Of a stretch of 64,000 bases of DNA, positions 21,655 to 35,600 are shown piece after piece; position 1 is the stretch's first letter, and each line of letters starts with the position of its first letter. Position numbers and translations under genes: made by a program. The notes beneath the pieces were generated by a model that was not told where the DNA came from, searched no databases, and worked only from the letters and a program-made list of their open reading frames with translations. This DNA comes from Styela clava. Its lineage: Eukaryota > Chordata > Ascidiacea > Stolidobranchia > Styelidae. The stretch is from NCBI RefSeq assembly GCF_964204865.1, contig NC_135257.1, positions 11,802,151-11,866,150 on the forward strand, in the 5' to 3' direction.

Positions 21655-22045
21655 CTTTGACCTTTGACCCCCAAAATATTCCTCCTAAACTTTACCATTG
21701 CAAAATTTCCGGGGATATTTAAAGAGTGCTTTTGCGAGTTAACGCCTTCAAGAGTTCAAAAGAGCGAAACAAGGTAATGTTTACGACCCCGCTTGAAAAG
21801 TGTAGACAAAATCCAAATTTTACAAGAGAACTTGATATTTTATATAATAGCTTCTGATTAGTTTTGCATAGTGATCCTTAGTATTGAAACTAATATAAAA
21901 AAAAAAAAAAAAAAAATAATCTGTCTTAGTGAGAAAAGTGTGTAAACGGATGTCAAAAGGGAGCATTGTTACGTCACTTTTTGCACCATGTCACGGAGTA
22001 AACAAAGAAGTCGATGCTCGGAGAAAGGCCCATAGACACCAAAAT
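21655..22045 (+). repeat. Dispersed repeat, second copy
   Basis: Runs from GACCTTTGACCCCCAAAATA to CGATGCTCGGAGAAAGG. Shares its whole length with 9691-12410 (inverted, split) and 33905-34315. It carries a 21-base A run near 21897. No coding or clear termini. Confidence 0.6.
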
Positions 22046-25000
22046 CTTGCCAAAACTGAACACAGTCACACCCTTACGTCACAGTCATTCGTCGATGTGA
22101 CCAATGACATATAACAACATGATGCGCAACTCCGGCATTTTTGTCCGAAGATCGTATTCGATAGCACGCTCCAATGCACATACTTGACGAGACGAAAACG
22201 AGCGGATGTGTGCTGCTTTCAAGGCGTAGCACGAATGGTGTTCGTGCCTGCTTTGACAGTTGTTGTCGATTTTAATGATATTTTTGAAATTTGGGGTAAA
22301 AAGAAATCGGTAAAAGGTAAGGTGAATACTATTGTTGTATATCACACCCGGGCATCGCACCGTTAAGTACATGTGGGAAAGCCAGCCTTTGTCAAATACT
22401 ACGAAGTTATTAATTCAGTACGGTACGTAGTTGCCCATTTGCCGAAATTACATATTTACTTACTCCTTCTGGTTTCAAATAGTTCATGCACCTCCAGTTA
22501 GATTTTTTTAATCAGTGAGGATATATACTCATTGTTGATTGCTGCTCATTGTAACATACTATTACGCATTCACTTTTATTTGCGTATTGAATCAAAGTGT
22601 TAACAAGTTCACCTAACATTTCACTCATACCGGTCTATATTGTATAGTCTGATTTCTCAAGTATTTGGAGCCACGAATGCTTGTAATTTTCTGACTAAAC
22701 CCTTTTATTAGTTGGTTTATTTTCCAAAATTCAGTAAAATATTTTTTAAATAAAACATGAGATATTGGATTTATTAGCTTTTCCATTCTGAATCATATAG
22801 ACTGCTTTATTTATTCTTAACCAAAATTAATAAATCTCCTATCTTTCTTCAGATGTGAAAGTTGTGGACAAACCTGTCTAAGCATTGTGAGACTCTTGCA
22901 GCACAAGAGGCAATAGCAGAAATAGTAAGTATATCAATCAAGAAATTAAGCCGACATAAAGCAAAACTTTCAACTATTCGTCTAATCTCAATTTCCTATT
23001 ATTTATTCACAGGACAACTATAGCAGACGGGGAGATATCAGAAGTCTGGCGACATATCAGTGACAGTGTGATTCCAAGAAATATAATGCAATTGAAAATA
23101 GAAAATTGCAATAGAAAAACTATAGCAACTAACCCCCAAATGTACCCCATTTCATGTTGAAATCATCATGACAAAGTTAATTTTTCCCAAAATTCGAACA
23201 AAGACTTTCGTAGGAATCAAATTACACCAGTTTAAGAAACATAACATGTTCCACCCAGTCATTATCAAATTAAAATTTATATTCTCAAGACCTTTGGCAC
23301 TGATTGAAATAATTATATCTAAGTTCCCATCCGTACGATGTACATAATTACCCTTATGGAGATAACAGGAGTTTCTGATTATAACGTAAATCACGAGCTC
23401 ACGTTTACAGCATTTAATTGGATTTATGATCAACGTATAAATACGACTCCGATATCTTTCGATAGGGAGAGAAGACGATGTAAACCATTCTAAGCTAGTC
23501 TGGATAAATGTTATAAGATTTATATTCTGTGTGTTGTGGAAATTTACGAATGAAAACATATAGAGATTTTTAACGCATCTTCATTCACGTGGGCGTTGAA
23601 GCTGAAGGGTGAACGGGTGACTTGCAAGTTCTGAGACAATCTACGAAATAGCAATATACGGTAACATACATACATTTACCAATCATATATGCTAAAAAAC
23701 AACCTATGGAGGCATGCAAAGACATTTGACCCTCCGGTAGAGTTGTGTATGGCCCCCACATCCTGCAGGGCTTGAGGAAAATAACTAAAAATTCCAAAGC
23801 GTAAGATTGCATAAGCGGTCTTATTTGTGAAAAGGCACAAAACACGCCAGACATACTTAAAACAGCTTTGAAAATGAGGATTACGGGTACCTCACTGCAC
23901 CTGTGTTATATTTGGTTCATCAACTTTTGGTAGTACTATAGAAGAAATTCCGGAAGGGGTATAATCATCATTCATGATAAAATACTATCATATATTTTTT
24001 GAACAACTTCAATCTAGACCAGGGATCTCAAACTCGCGGCCCCAGAGAACTTCCAGTGCGGCCCTCGAACGCTTAACAATAATTGTAATAGTATTTTGGA
24101 AGTTTTTTTTTTATCTAAATGTAATAGATTTTTCAAACCTTCTAAAGTGAAATTGATTATTCACACAGAAAACAATTTACTGAAAGTAGTTTTGGAATAT
24201 TAATTTTTTTTGTCCACATTTTGACCCAATTAAGAATACACATCAAGCTAGCAAAAGAATACTTGAATAAAACACTTGAGTAATTAAATTAAACGCAAAG
24301 TACACGAAGAAGGTGGCATTTTCGAAGAAAATGGGAGTTGTAACATTTCTGCTCTTCACAAAATTCTGAAGCACATTGTTTAATTTGTCATATTTCCATC
24401 AATACAATCAAAAAACACAATAAGCTCAGCAGTCAATATGACAAATTCGAAGACCAACTTCGAACAGAAAATTTCCATGTGTTTGTATATTAACCCTGCT
24501 AAAACGCTTAAAAACAGTGAAAAACCTTCAAAAAACACCAATAACCCTGCTAAAACGCTTAATATAATTATACAACGACTTAGTTACTAAAAATCAATAT
24601 CAATAATAATTCAAGCAATCCTATGCCACGCAAGGTAGTGCGAAATGTCTTGTCGAAAAAATCATTTCAGACTGGCCTTAGTATGCTGGTGACACAAAAA
24701 AGATGCCAAACGCCAGGACGAATGTAATTATTAAAACATTGAGTTTATACTGTAGTATTTTTGTTAATTTTAGGTTCATATATTTAGATTAGGTTATTTT
24801 TAGTGTATGTATTATTCTTTCCTTATTCAAAGCTTGTTCAAAAATGATTTTGATGGTTGTACATAGAATTTTACGATTTTTTATAATAAATACTGTAACT
24901 TGCAAATGTTGCAATAATAGTGGAATGCAAATATTAATATGTAATTGCATTTGAAATTGAAGGAAATAATAAAACTTAATCCAACTGTTTAGTTGCATCA

Positions 25001-26619
25001 CAATATATGAGCTATGTTCTATGAACATTTGTTCTTTTCTTTGTCTTGAACTTTCCATACTCCACAGCCCCTATTATTTTTTTTTAATTTTAATTACCAT
25101 GTGATGGTCATACATATCTTTAACTTGTATTTTCTGTCATGATGTATTATCTCAATGTGCCAAACTATTAATTTGTGTGCATATTTTGCTTCCAGATGAC
25201 ATAAATGTATTGTCATGTTTATTACCTCAGCTTGGAGTATTGACAAGAAAAAGGTGCCAGTAAATTAGGTAAAAAAATTTTCAACTCATTGTTATAATCA
25301 GAATTCACAATCAATAGGAATTATAAACAGCCAACAATCAGTGAGAATTATATGCGAAATCCCTCAGAATAAATTTGTCTAAAATCGGAGGAAGGCAAAA
25401 AATATAGGTAGTTTCCATTCACACAAGCATTTCAAGAAGACTTGCTCGAGCCAAACTAAATGAGCATCGTCAGGTGATCGGTAAGGCTGCAAGTTGAATT
25501 CAGCCCTGCAACCTCCTGCATAGAAGATAATATTAATTAGTGGGCTATGAGCTAAATTCCTAAATTTAAACAAACCTATCTACGATGCATTATGTACCAG
25601 CAATGTTACCTACGATTAACTGAATATGTAATATGTCTAATAAATTCACATACAAAAGCAAGTTCGATAGGTGCAAACTTTGTGTTATGGAATTGTATCG
25701 CAGCACAGTTTTGTATGACACCCTCTTTAAATGAAATTTCAATGATTAAGCGCAAACATTAAAATTACTAACTTTGAACTTTGTCATTATCTGCAAAATG
25801 TTCCACACAAATCTTTCCGCTATCGCGTTTGTAATCTTCTCTGATAAAAAAAAAACGTCTATGATGTCCAGAATTGCTCTTTACAGCTTGCCTGTTATTC
25901 CAGCTTTCCAAGTAAGCAAAACTTCTTAGATATAGAGATTATTTTGTTTCGTTACAGGCGCAAAAAGGCAGGTACTACACGTAAAAAAGACGCCGAGTAG
26001 CAAAAGCGAGCGGAAAACGGACGCGAAAGGCGACGAGAAATATGTGCATTGGAGCGTATCATGAAATACAATGTTTTGCCTGTAGTCTTATGGAGTGACG
26101 TCAGAGTTGCCTATCATGTTGTTTAATGTCATTGATGTGACGTAGCAACAGATTTGATTGACACTTGCTCCATTGAGGTCTTTGTTCCAATCGCAGAATC
26201 GGGTCAGAAATAAGTTCAGGAGTAGACTTAATTTTATTTCTGTTTCATAAATCGATAAATGGAAGAATGGCGATTTTAGTGGTTTGACGAGAGTTATGAG
26301 TTTGAGTTTACGGTAAGTGTTACGGTACAAAACGAATTAGACAGTGGAGGAAGAGGATTTTCATGGAAATAGTTAACTTAACGTACGTACCGGTACCTAC
26401 CGGTATTTCTGTATTTGTTTCATATGCATACCGGTATACTTGAGACGCTTTCAGACATTAACGTTAAAATGCTTTAAACAATCAGTTAGTTATTTTTGAT
26501 ATTCTGCCCAAAACACATAAAAATTTCGGCGCATGTTCACTAAACGCCATAATACAGTACCGTAATAAGTAAGGTCTACTTCTAGTAGGCCTACTTCATT
26601 TTTGCATATAGTATTCTTA
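22046..26619. other. Intergenic stretch, no supported gene
   Basis: AT-rich. At 24022 CAGGGATCTCAAACTCGCGG and the following CCC look like a hAT (Charlie-type) left end with no partner found. TAACCCTGCTAAAACGCTTA occurs twice (24491 and 24541). Splice-like signals at 22850-23000 do not give an open reading frame. Nothing else is recognised. Confidence 0.4.
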
Positions 26620-26956
26620 ACCCCCACCTGACTACGTCATCCATATATTACCTCAGTACGACGTCACAATTACGTCATAGAGCTTGCCAAATAAAAGCTA
26701 TAATCGCCCGAAATGGCATCTCCGCTGACGATAACGAACTCGCTAACACTTCGATCGCTCTCATACAGTCATATCTGCATATAGCAGTACAGCAGTATGG
26801 GGACCGTTACGACGAGAAAACGAGAGAAATAATTTGATTGATTCCGGGTGATCGTGTGCGCGTTTTGGACGACCATCCGTATATTTTGGCGGGCTTTATT
26901 ATGTCACTATGTCGTTGTAGTGACATAAATTTTGGATGTCGTAGTCAGGTGGGGGT
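26620..26956. mobile_element. 337-bp MITE with TA flanks
   Basis: Terminal inverted repeats of about 25 bp (ACCCCCACCTGACTACG and its inverse) flanked by TA on both sides (26618-26619 and 26957-26958), as for Tc1/mariner-type targets. The interior is GC-richer than the surroundings and non-coding. Confidence 0.7.
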
Positions 26957-27232
26957 TAGGAATAATGTATGAAAAAATTGTTTTGCCATGCCCACTAGAA
27001 GTTATTGGGGTACAAAACTACACAAGACCCTGACATCTGTACATGGCCTAAAATGAGGTTAAAACGTTGAACAGCTGCAGTGTACCGAGGTATCTTTTTG
27101 TGTTATATCATCAGAATCATTAATCACTTCAAAGCTAAAATACAGAAATACAAGACTGGGACTAATAAAACGGAGTCAGGGAGTCACAAAAAGTATTTTG
27201 TTTTATCAGTTTAATTTTTTCATTACTAAATT

Positions 27233-27470
27233 AGACATAAGACCCGAATTCTTATAAGATTGAGAACAACCTAATTTTAGCAAAATTTCTAACCATGAAG
27301 ATCCATGGACGTGTGCTCATCATGCTAAATGATAAGGCTAAGACCCATAATAATAAGACATAAGACCCAAATAAAAAATATAGCCTAGGAAAGTTAAGCT
27401 CGACCTAATTTTAGCACAATTTCTAACCATAAAGATCTATGGACGTGTGCTCATCATCCACCCACAGACT
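27233..27470 (+). repeat. Two-copy tandem duplication, 123-bp period
   Basis: AGACATAAGACCC starts at 27233 and at 27356. Both copies continue with CCTAATTTTAGCA and GGACGTGTGCTCATCAT. Confidence 0.65.
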
Positions 27471-27932
27471 CAGCAGCCAAGGGTGTAATAAATGAATTAG
27501 GCACTAGACAAGATAAGGATGTGTTTTCATCGCTTCATTGGCCTATTTTTAGCCCAGGCATGAACTATTTTATAGTTCTACAAAGTCACTAAACAGTAAG
27601 AGGTAATTTACATTATTACTTATCGGTTTTAATCGGTAAGTATGTTGATAGGTATTTGTCTGTATGTTAGATGCACACGATATCTCACGAAAGTGAGATT
27701 GAATCTGCTACAGATTTTGCATGTGCATTCATCATATGTCGGACCAGAAGCCTATTGATTTTGGATGAATTATGTCGTATAATTAGCGAGTTATTAATTA
27801 ATTAGTGATGGGACACAAGGTGTCACTATGGAGTAAGAGCGCTGTTTTGGGGATCCCCTAACTTTCGATCGATAAATCTTCGGTCTCTGCCGATATTCTC
27901 GTTTTTGTATTACTTTGTTTGTTTGTATTCTC

Positions 27933-28318
27933 CAGGGCTGGGGAGCTGGTTTGAAACCACAGTCTGACAGTAGCTCCAACATCCGTTATTTCTTTACTTC
28001 TGAGCTCGACTCCGGCTCTATAGCCAATAAAGTTTTTTGGTATGACCACTACCAAACATAAACCCAAATGTAGTTTAATGGAGGCGGGACTTAAAACTAT
28101 AATATGGTGGTTTCAAAATTTAAATATAAATATATTTCACTAGGAAACTTTCAAATGGGTGTAGATTTTAATAGTTATATGAAGCATTAGAAAATGATAC
28201 ATATGAAAAAATTAATAGATAGTTAGGGCTTGTGTTGCTAAAAACTTCCGCTCTATCTAATATGGTAAGCTTGGATCCAACTCCCAACAAAAGTTACGAC
28301 CTTGGCTCCCCAGCCCTG
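27933..28318. mobile_element. 386-bp hAT-like MITE
   Basis: Perfect 14-bp terminal inverted repeats, CAGGGCTGGGGAGC and GCTCCCCAGCCCTG. The outer 8-mers (GTATTCTC and TAACCTTA) do not match, so the duplication is lost or the family is uncertain. It ends 115 bp before the ARIH1 start codon. Confidence 0.55.
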
Positions 28319-28433
28319 TAACCTTAATAATCCCAGATTCTTCAGTCTCATACACTCAATATGATCGATTTCTACTAATACAGGGAACACATAAATCAAT
28401 AAAATACAATCACTATTTTACTATCTATCAACC

Positions 28434-29978
28434 ATGGATGATCTTGAATATGATAGTGAAGATGAAGTAGAGGATGAAGATTCTGATTGGGATGAGTATC
28501 AATATGATGAGGGAGTAGAAGATGACCACCGCAATAAAAACTCTGATGGATTAATTCCATTTTCCACTGATGGGAACATTAATGATGGATTTGCATATGA
28601 CAGTCTTACCCCGGATGGTGTCGTGGATTTAATGAATGTCACTGTACACGAAGTGGCTGAGATTATACCTATGGATAAAACTGTACTTAGAATATTACTC
28701 GCACATTTTAAGTGGGACAAAGAAAGACTTTTTGAGAAGTATTATGGATGTGAAGGAAATGATCAGAAATTTTTTGACGATGCTCATGTCGTTAATCCGT
28801 TCTCCTCACACCATCGAAATGCTTCTAGTCAGTCCGGTTCAAATGGCGATATGACTTGTGAAATTTGCTGTTTACCTTTTTCTAATGATTTTATGACTGG
28901 TTTAGCATGTCATCATAAGTTCTGTAAAGGCTGCTGGACAGAGTATCTTCGCACAAAGATTATGGATCAAGGAATGTCACAGACTATAAGTTGTCCTTCA
29001 TATGGTTGTGACATTGTTGTCAATGATGAAATTGTTATGAACTTAATCAGCAGCAAGAAAGTTAGATTGAAATATCTCCATTTGATATCTAACACATTTG
29101 TTGAATGCAATTCCTTGCTGAGGTGGTGCCCAGCTCCAAATTGTCTCAATGTTGTTCGAGTTAAATTTTCTGATGCAAGGCCAGTAAAATGTCAATGCGG
29201 TAAAGAATTTTGTTTTAAATGTGGAGAGTCATGGCACGATCCGGTACTATGTATGTACTTGAAAAGATGGATCAAAAAATGTGATGATGACAGTGAAACA
29301 TACAATTGGATAGCTGCCAACACAAAAGAATGCCCAGCATGTTTTGCAACCATTGAAAAAGATGGTGGTTGTAATCATATGGTGTGTCGAAGTGTCAGCT
29401 GCAAACATGAGTTCTGTTGGGTCTGTCTGGGACCATGGGAGCCGCATGGTTCTTCTTGGTACAATTGTAATAGATTCAAGGAAGAAGATGCTAAAAAGGC
29501 TCAAGATTGTCAAGAGAAATCACGTCAGGCTCTACAACGGTACTTGTTTTATTGCAACAGATATATGAACCATCTGCAGAGTTTGCGTTTTGAACACAAG
29601 CTTTATGCGCAAGTGAAAGTCAAAATGGAAGAAATGCAAAAGCATGGAATGTCCTGGATTGAAGTGCAGTTTCTAAAGCATGCTGTTGATGTGCTCTGCC
29701 AGTGTCGTCAAATGCTAATGTACACTTATGTTTTTGCTTTTTTTCTCAACAAAAATAACCAATCCATTATATTTGAAGACAACCAAGCAGATTTGGAGAA
29801 GGCAACAGAAGTTCTCAGTGAATATCTAGAACGAGACATAACCACTGATGCTGTGCAGGACATTAAGCAAAAAGTACAAGACAAATACAGATACTGTGCT
29901 AATAGACGGAAGCTGCTCCTCTCCCATATTTATGAAGGATATGAAAGTGATCTGTGGGATTTTAATGACAAAGTATAA
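28434..29978 (+). CDS. ARIH1: Ariadne-1 type RBR E3 ubiquitin ligase, intronless
   Basis: A single open frame of 514 residues (human ARIH1 557). An acidic N-terminus (residues 1-31) lacks the Gly-rich run of the human protein. A UBA-like segment follows at about 62-105 ([20 protein letters not shown]). RING1 starts at Cys142 (CEICCLPF) and is followed by the IBR ([19 protein letters not shown]). RING2 starts at Cys300 ([20 protein letters not shown]), with the catalytic Cys at 313 in GGCNHM. The C-terminal Ariadne domain (about 350-514) contains [20 protein letters not shown] and [19 protein letters not shown]. The enzyme takes ubiquitin from UbcH7-type E2s onto the RING2 Cys and works with neddylated cullin ligases. 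All zinc ligands look intact, so it is probably functional. The lack of introns contrasts with its neighbours and suggests a retrocopy or intron loss. Confidence 0.96.
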   Translation: MDDLEYDSEDEVEDEDSDWDEYQYDEGVEDDHRNKNSDGLIPFSTDGNINDGFAYDSLTPDGVVDLMNVTVHEVAEIIPMDKTVLRILLAHFKWDKERLFEKYYGCEGNDQKFFDDAHVVNPFSSHHRNASSQSGSNGDMTCEICCLPFSNDFMTGLACHHKFCKGCWTEYLRTKIMDQGMSQTISCPSYGCDIVVNDEIVMNLISSKKVRLKYLHLISNTFVECNSLLRWCPAPNCLNVVRVKFSDARPVKCQCGKEFCFKCGESWHDPVLCMYLKRWIKKCDDDSETYNWIAANTKECPACFATIEKDGGCNHMVCRSVSCKHEFCWVCLGPWEPHGSSWYNCNRFKEEDAKKAQDCQEKSRQALQRYLFYCNRYMNHLQSLRFEHKLYAQVKVKMEEMQKHGMSWIEVQFLKHAVDVLCQCRQMLMYTYVFAFFLNKNNQSIIFEDNQADLEKATEVLSEYLERDITTDAVQDIKQKVQDKYRYCANRRKLLLSHIYEGYESDLWDFNDKV

Positions 29979-30168
29979 ACTGTTTTGTTATCATATTATG
30001 CTGATGAATACTTTATATGCACATTGTTTTTGCCTTTTTCACATAACTAGAAATGTGTCATACCTAACTGGGTGACTCAAAAATATTGCTATATAAGACA
30101 GCCCATAAAATCCCCAAAGCATACAAATTCATTAATATGCACATCATGACAGTTTATTGTAATATGCG

Positions 30169-30174
30169 AATAAA
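30169..30174 (+). promoter_or_regulatory. Candidate poly(A) signal for ARIH1
   Basis: AATAAA, 191 bases after the stop codon. Confidence 0.4.
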
Positions 30175-30610
30175 AATCAGTTTGTATCTGCCTATATGGA
30201 TGGCTATATGAGATTTTTGGCAAATTGTTAAAACGTGAACAATTATAAAATAATCTTGAAGCAAGCAAATTTTTTAAGCTACAACGTATAAAATGCTCAT
30301 TCACAAACATAATATCTACCTTACTTCTTTTTATAAATGCTTCTCATACGGTCTACCTACAGTTTGGTAGCGGCCAACAATGCGATGGGCTGTGAGGATG
30401 ATCGTATTTAAATAAATCATTAGTCTAGAATCTATAGTTTTCTGATACTATTTATTTCAATTTCAACGTGTTACATGTTTTAGAACTATCTAATCTGCCT
30501 CAAAAAGGTTGAATATGGTGGATATTCTGTTTGTTGTTCAGCTTTTAACTCCATTTAAAACAAGCGATGGCTGGCAAATTCTCAGTTCCTATACACAATA
30601 TATTATAGAC

Positions 30611-31109
30611 CAGGGATGGTGAACCTACTTTGTTGATTGGGTCATACATTATTTTTTTTTACAAATAAAAAGAATGTCAGCCATGCATTTACATTGTTTT
30701 AAACTATAATTATAATATTACCAGAAGGTTACGCTACTGCTTTCCAAGCTTAGTTTGTAAATTTGTAGGAATACGATAATGGATACCCTGAAAATCTTCT
30801 TTTGGCCCCGTTAATGGACCTACGATAGAATACCACTGTCTTAAACAGAACGACTTGCCACGAATAGATTCAACCCTGTGGGAGTTTCGGTTAATCGTAT
30901 TGTTATGATGTCATAACAGCATTATTGCCTGCAGCATACTAATATACCGGAACTACTATAATAATTTATAATTCAGGATGAAATTAATTATTACAAAATT
31001 TTTATCATATAACTGTTAGTACCTTCTTTGCAACACTGAATTTTGACGGGTTGCTGAAAAATATTGCGGGTCAATTTGTGACCCATGGGCCAGTTGTTCG
31101 CCATCCCTA
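30611..31109. mobile_element. hAT-type non-autonomous element
   Basis: Ends CAGGGATGGTGAAC and GTTCGCCATCCCTA are inverted repeats (12 of 14). Flanks TTATAGAC (30603-30610) and CTATAGAG (31110-31117) match at 6 of 8. GGGTCATAC and GGGTCAATTTGTGACCC mark the two sub-terminal regions. No transposase. Confidence 0.65.
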
Positions 31110-31117
31110 CTATAGAG

Positions 31118-32631
31118 ACTAACTTGATCTGTTTTGTGATCGTTACTTGAGCTGTTTTTTTATAACTGTAATTGAATGAAATCACCCTCTTGTTGGATAT
31201 TTGTTGGTATTTATTTGAAGAAGATTGACTGTTAATCTCATTCTGTATTCTTGTTATTATTATAACTTATCGCACTATGATTTATACTGATGTTTCATTC
31301 AAGCTATTGCCATATTTGATAAAAGACTTGGTATTATCTTGGGTTAATGATATCATTAACTAATCATCAACAGTTTATTATATATCATTGCTCTGACATC
31401 TAATACACAAATAACTTGGGAAATGAAATAATATACCCTGATTTTGGATTAAGAAATATCATGCTATGACAACTTCGAATACCGGTATTCTAAATTGTTA
31501 TGCTGCTCTATAAGAAGCATCTTAATTTCACTCCGCCAAACAAGCATTTTACATTTGTTAAATTTTAAGTCACATTTGTATTAAAGTGATATTTCATTTT
31601 GTATGTGCATGAGCAAGAATATTTTCAGCCTGATTAACAAAATCCAAGATTTTAGATTATCGTATGTCTCATATATTGTCCACACAATAATACCAGCGGT
31701 AACTATCAGAAAACTAATCTCATCTATGTGGTTATGACAAGTAATTTTTAGTATTATAAATTCTTTTAATAATTGATAGATGATCCTAAAATGAAAAATA
31801 TTAGTTGCTATCCAAAACACTGGGACAGGTTTTGCCTCTCGGAATACAATTTCAGCGTCCTTCGAGTCAGGAGATTGTATTACCAGTATTTACTAAATAA
31901 GGATTTTTTTTCATTGGGCTATAGCAGAATGCTGTGAATTTTATATGATTATTATGTCTACTGCATGCTGAAGAGCAATATTTATGATCTAACTTTATTT
32001 AAACAGTTGTCACAACATTTGAAACTTTGTGTATTTATGATGAGACATTGCATCATCCAAGTGTCTTTGTTACATTTTGAAAAAGGGACAATGGGGATAT
32101 AATTTAGTAGGGTCTATACTAGTCTTATTTCGCTTAAATTGTGCTTGTGACACTCGGGATAGTTTATATATGTTTAATTAAGAAACAAAATTCTTATATA
32201 GTGTGGGTGTACGCGCATAGGACTGTATTCTATGTTGGATATTTTGCATAACATAATATGACCTTTGTGAGGTTAATGTTACAGTTCTCTATTCAATAAG
32301 ACTGACAATGATTTATTCATGTATAATCCCAAGACCATTCTTTGCAAAAAGTCATGTTTTTTTTCTGGTATTCAAAGTCTGATTGGACATACCTTTTTAT
32401 GTCCTTTTATTGTCAATGTTGTAATTTTCATTTCTTATTGTATTACTATGCTTTGGTCACTGAAATATCAATGTATTACTAGTTCAATGCTATCAAAAAT
32501 AAATTGAATTTTTAAAGACATTGACTGTTTGGTATTTTTTGTTTGTTTTTGTATAGCAGCTCAGTATATCTGTATATAAGTAGGCTGTTAGTTGTTACGA
32601 TATTTTTTTACTTCATTCAACTATACCTAAT
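31118..32631. other. Intergenic, nothing recognised
   Basis: AT-rich stretch between the hAT element and ASL. It may include ARIH1 3'UTR sequence: a second AATAAA lies near 32500. No exon or repeat family is identified. Confidence 0.4.
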
Positions 32632-35600
32632 ATGGATGGAAAAGCGCAGTCAGAGGTGAGCCTATTTCATTTAGATATATAGGTTAATAATGCTGATGCA
32701 TACTTTAGGTATGGATCTGTTTTGAAATAACGTGGGCTCATACCCAAGAATAATTCGCCATCGCGAATGCATTCTCTCGTGTTATATACTTAATAATGAT
32801 ATAACCAATATATTCTAAATTGTGTTAATAGACTACTACATAAAAGTTAATACATATTCAATGAGTTTGAAAATGCAATTAAGTTGGTTGTCTATAGTTT
32901 TTTAAAGACATACCGAGAGACCTCAGGCCTAAAATGAATATGATAATCTCTCAATTGAAACTATTCAGTTTCCGAAACTGCAAATTGAGATTAAATGTAA
33001 GGGCCTGACTTGTGGTTATTTATGCAATTTAGATCGGATAATGATATTGGGCTTAGTATCCAGGTTTCACATTAGGTGCTAAAATGCTTACCGGCCGGTA
33101 TATGTGAATTCACTCTAATGCCGCGCTGTGAAATTACAAGTATCCGTATTTGATACAATCTTTCTTTCAGGGAGGTAAGCTCTGGGGTGGCAGATTCAGT
33201 GCAGACAATGATCCAATAATGGAAAAATTCAACAAGTCAATTGATTTTGACAAGCGTATGTGGAGGGAAGATATTAAAGGAAGTAAAGCATATGCCATTT
33301 CATTATCAAAAGCATCATTGATAACTAAAGATGAAGTTTCATCAATGCTAAAAGGTACAGGGTAAGTCTATTACCGGCAGTGTGTATAATGAACACTAGA
33401 TTAGGGTTTCCTACCAAAGAGTGCGAGAACCATTCCTAGGGGGGCAGGAAGGCTGAATTGTTAAATTTGGTTAAAAATGTGTGGCCAGTATAAACATATA
33501 GCATGGTGGAAAGTTAATGTGACACTGTAAAAATTAATGTGATATAATTATTGTCTGCTTATGTAATACTGATTCGATTTCAGTATTGCGTTATTTTAAT
33601 GTGAGTTATAGGAAAAAATTTCAAATTATGCACTCATTTTGCTATTTATATATGCATAATGCATGCATTATTATGCTGAGTTTTCTACGGCCTTTAAAAT
33701 ATCTCCATCAATTTCAAACATGTTGTGTTTAGGCCTTGATGCTGTACATGATGAATGGGAAGCCGAATCTTTTGAAATCGAACAATCTGATGAAGATATT
33801 CATACTGCCAATGAACGACGCTTGAGTGAAATCATCGGTCCTGAAATTGCAGGAAAGTTGCATACTGGAAGAAGTAGAAATGACCAGGTAAAGTTTATCA
33901 ATAATGGATGTTTCCCCGACCCTTGACCCCAGAAAAATTCTTCCCATACTTTACTATAGCAAAATCTTACACTTGCCAATAGCCGAGTTTACCCTAGTCC
34001 ATCGCATCATTTTTGAGACGAATTCTTTCTTATCGCAACTAAACTAAAGCCCATCGGAAGACATAATGACAATTAAAATAATTCAATTACAAATAATTTT
34101 TGAAAACACAACTGAAAACTGACAAATAACGTGCAACACCACGAGAACGAGGCAATGTTTACAACCATGCTTGAATATATGTCTGAGCGAGAGAAGTGTC
34201 TGAGTGGGTGCAAAAATTACAATTGTTATATCATTGTTGACTTTGTGCTAATTGGTAATTGTTACGGAAATAAACAAGGAAATCGATGCTTGTGGAAACA
34301 TCCATAAACATAAATAATTTAGTTTTATGTCTAATTGAATAGAAGAGAATGACATTACTCCTGATTTTACTTCATAATATAAATAACTCACCCCTCTTTG
34401 TTGAATGACAATACCCATTCAGCCAAAAGTTCAATTCGGCATCATGTTATAAATTTGTATTGAATGTTCGAATCTAATCAAATATTCGATTAAATTGAAA
34501 ATTAAATTTTATTCAATTTTTCGATTTCATGATTTAGATATAATTTAGAATAGATTTGATGGGGTTAGAAAGTATTTTTAGCAATTGAAGTTTCACATTT
34601 TGACCAAAAGGAGTGGCTACTTAAATAGTAGAAAATCGATTCAATTCAAGCTCATTGAATATACCATTTATCGGACAATAGTACAAGACCCACTTTAGAA
34701 TATATGCGATATTCTCCTGTCTGAAAATGTTATTTCAAAATGTATATGTAATGGTGGATTAATCAGTTCTGGCAATATGCTGGTGTATATTCCTTGTTAG
34801 CACAGTATTAAATTAGCACTGTGCTGTCCGTTTTTGTCTCTAGGGATTGGTTTGATTAATAAATTATCAATAATTTGCATTTGTCAAGTTACTTCAGTCG
34901 GTTTCTATTCAATGGTGTTTATATCTCAAATGAAAGAAATGGTGCTTTGTGGTATTTAATGGCGGCACTCCCATAGTATGTGCACCAAGATGGCGGACAC
35001 CGGAGCGTAGTATGTGTACCAGGTCAGGGTTAGGACATAATTTCATTCTAATCTTCCTTATTTTAGTTCTATTACGGGTACTAGCCAAGTGACTCCCGTA
35101 GTATTTGTACCTGAAATTATGGCCTAACCCTAACCTGGTACACATAGCATACTACAATCCGGTGTCTGCCATCTTGGTTCTTACCACTTACTACCTTAAT
35201 GGCTTGTATAACTGTTGTGTAGTTTCTTTTCATTTTGCCCATCAAAGCGGGAATATCGAAAAGGAACTAAATATTTGAATACATTCATCAAAATTGGTTA
35301 TAATTTACAATAAATCCTTTTTTATGAATACGGTACATGAAATTTGAAAATACAAAAAATTGAAAACTTTTATCTTTACAGATTCTGATTTTTGGCGTCA
35401 TCCTGTATTAAGCATTTGACATCTGATGGTCATACAAAAACAAAATTTTTCCTAATTGTATATTTAAATATGGAAAATCAGTCAAAGCCATCAATCAACC
35501 AACTATTCTGCAGTACCATAATTGAATTGCAATTAAGTTACAATGGCTTGAACAAATTTATGACAATGACACAATCCAGAGTATATTTGATATTTCGTTT

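Noticed and set aside
33355-33365. ASL exon 2 donor at GGTAAG (33362)
   Set aside because: Using it shifts the frame into a stop in exon 3. The donor after AAAG (33354) restores [10 protein letters not shown].
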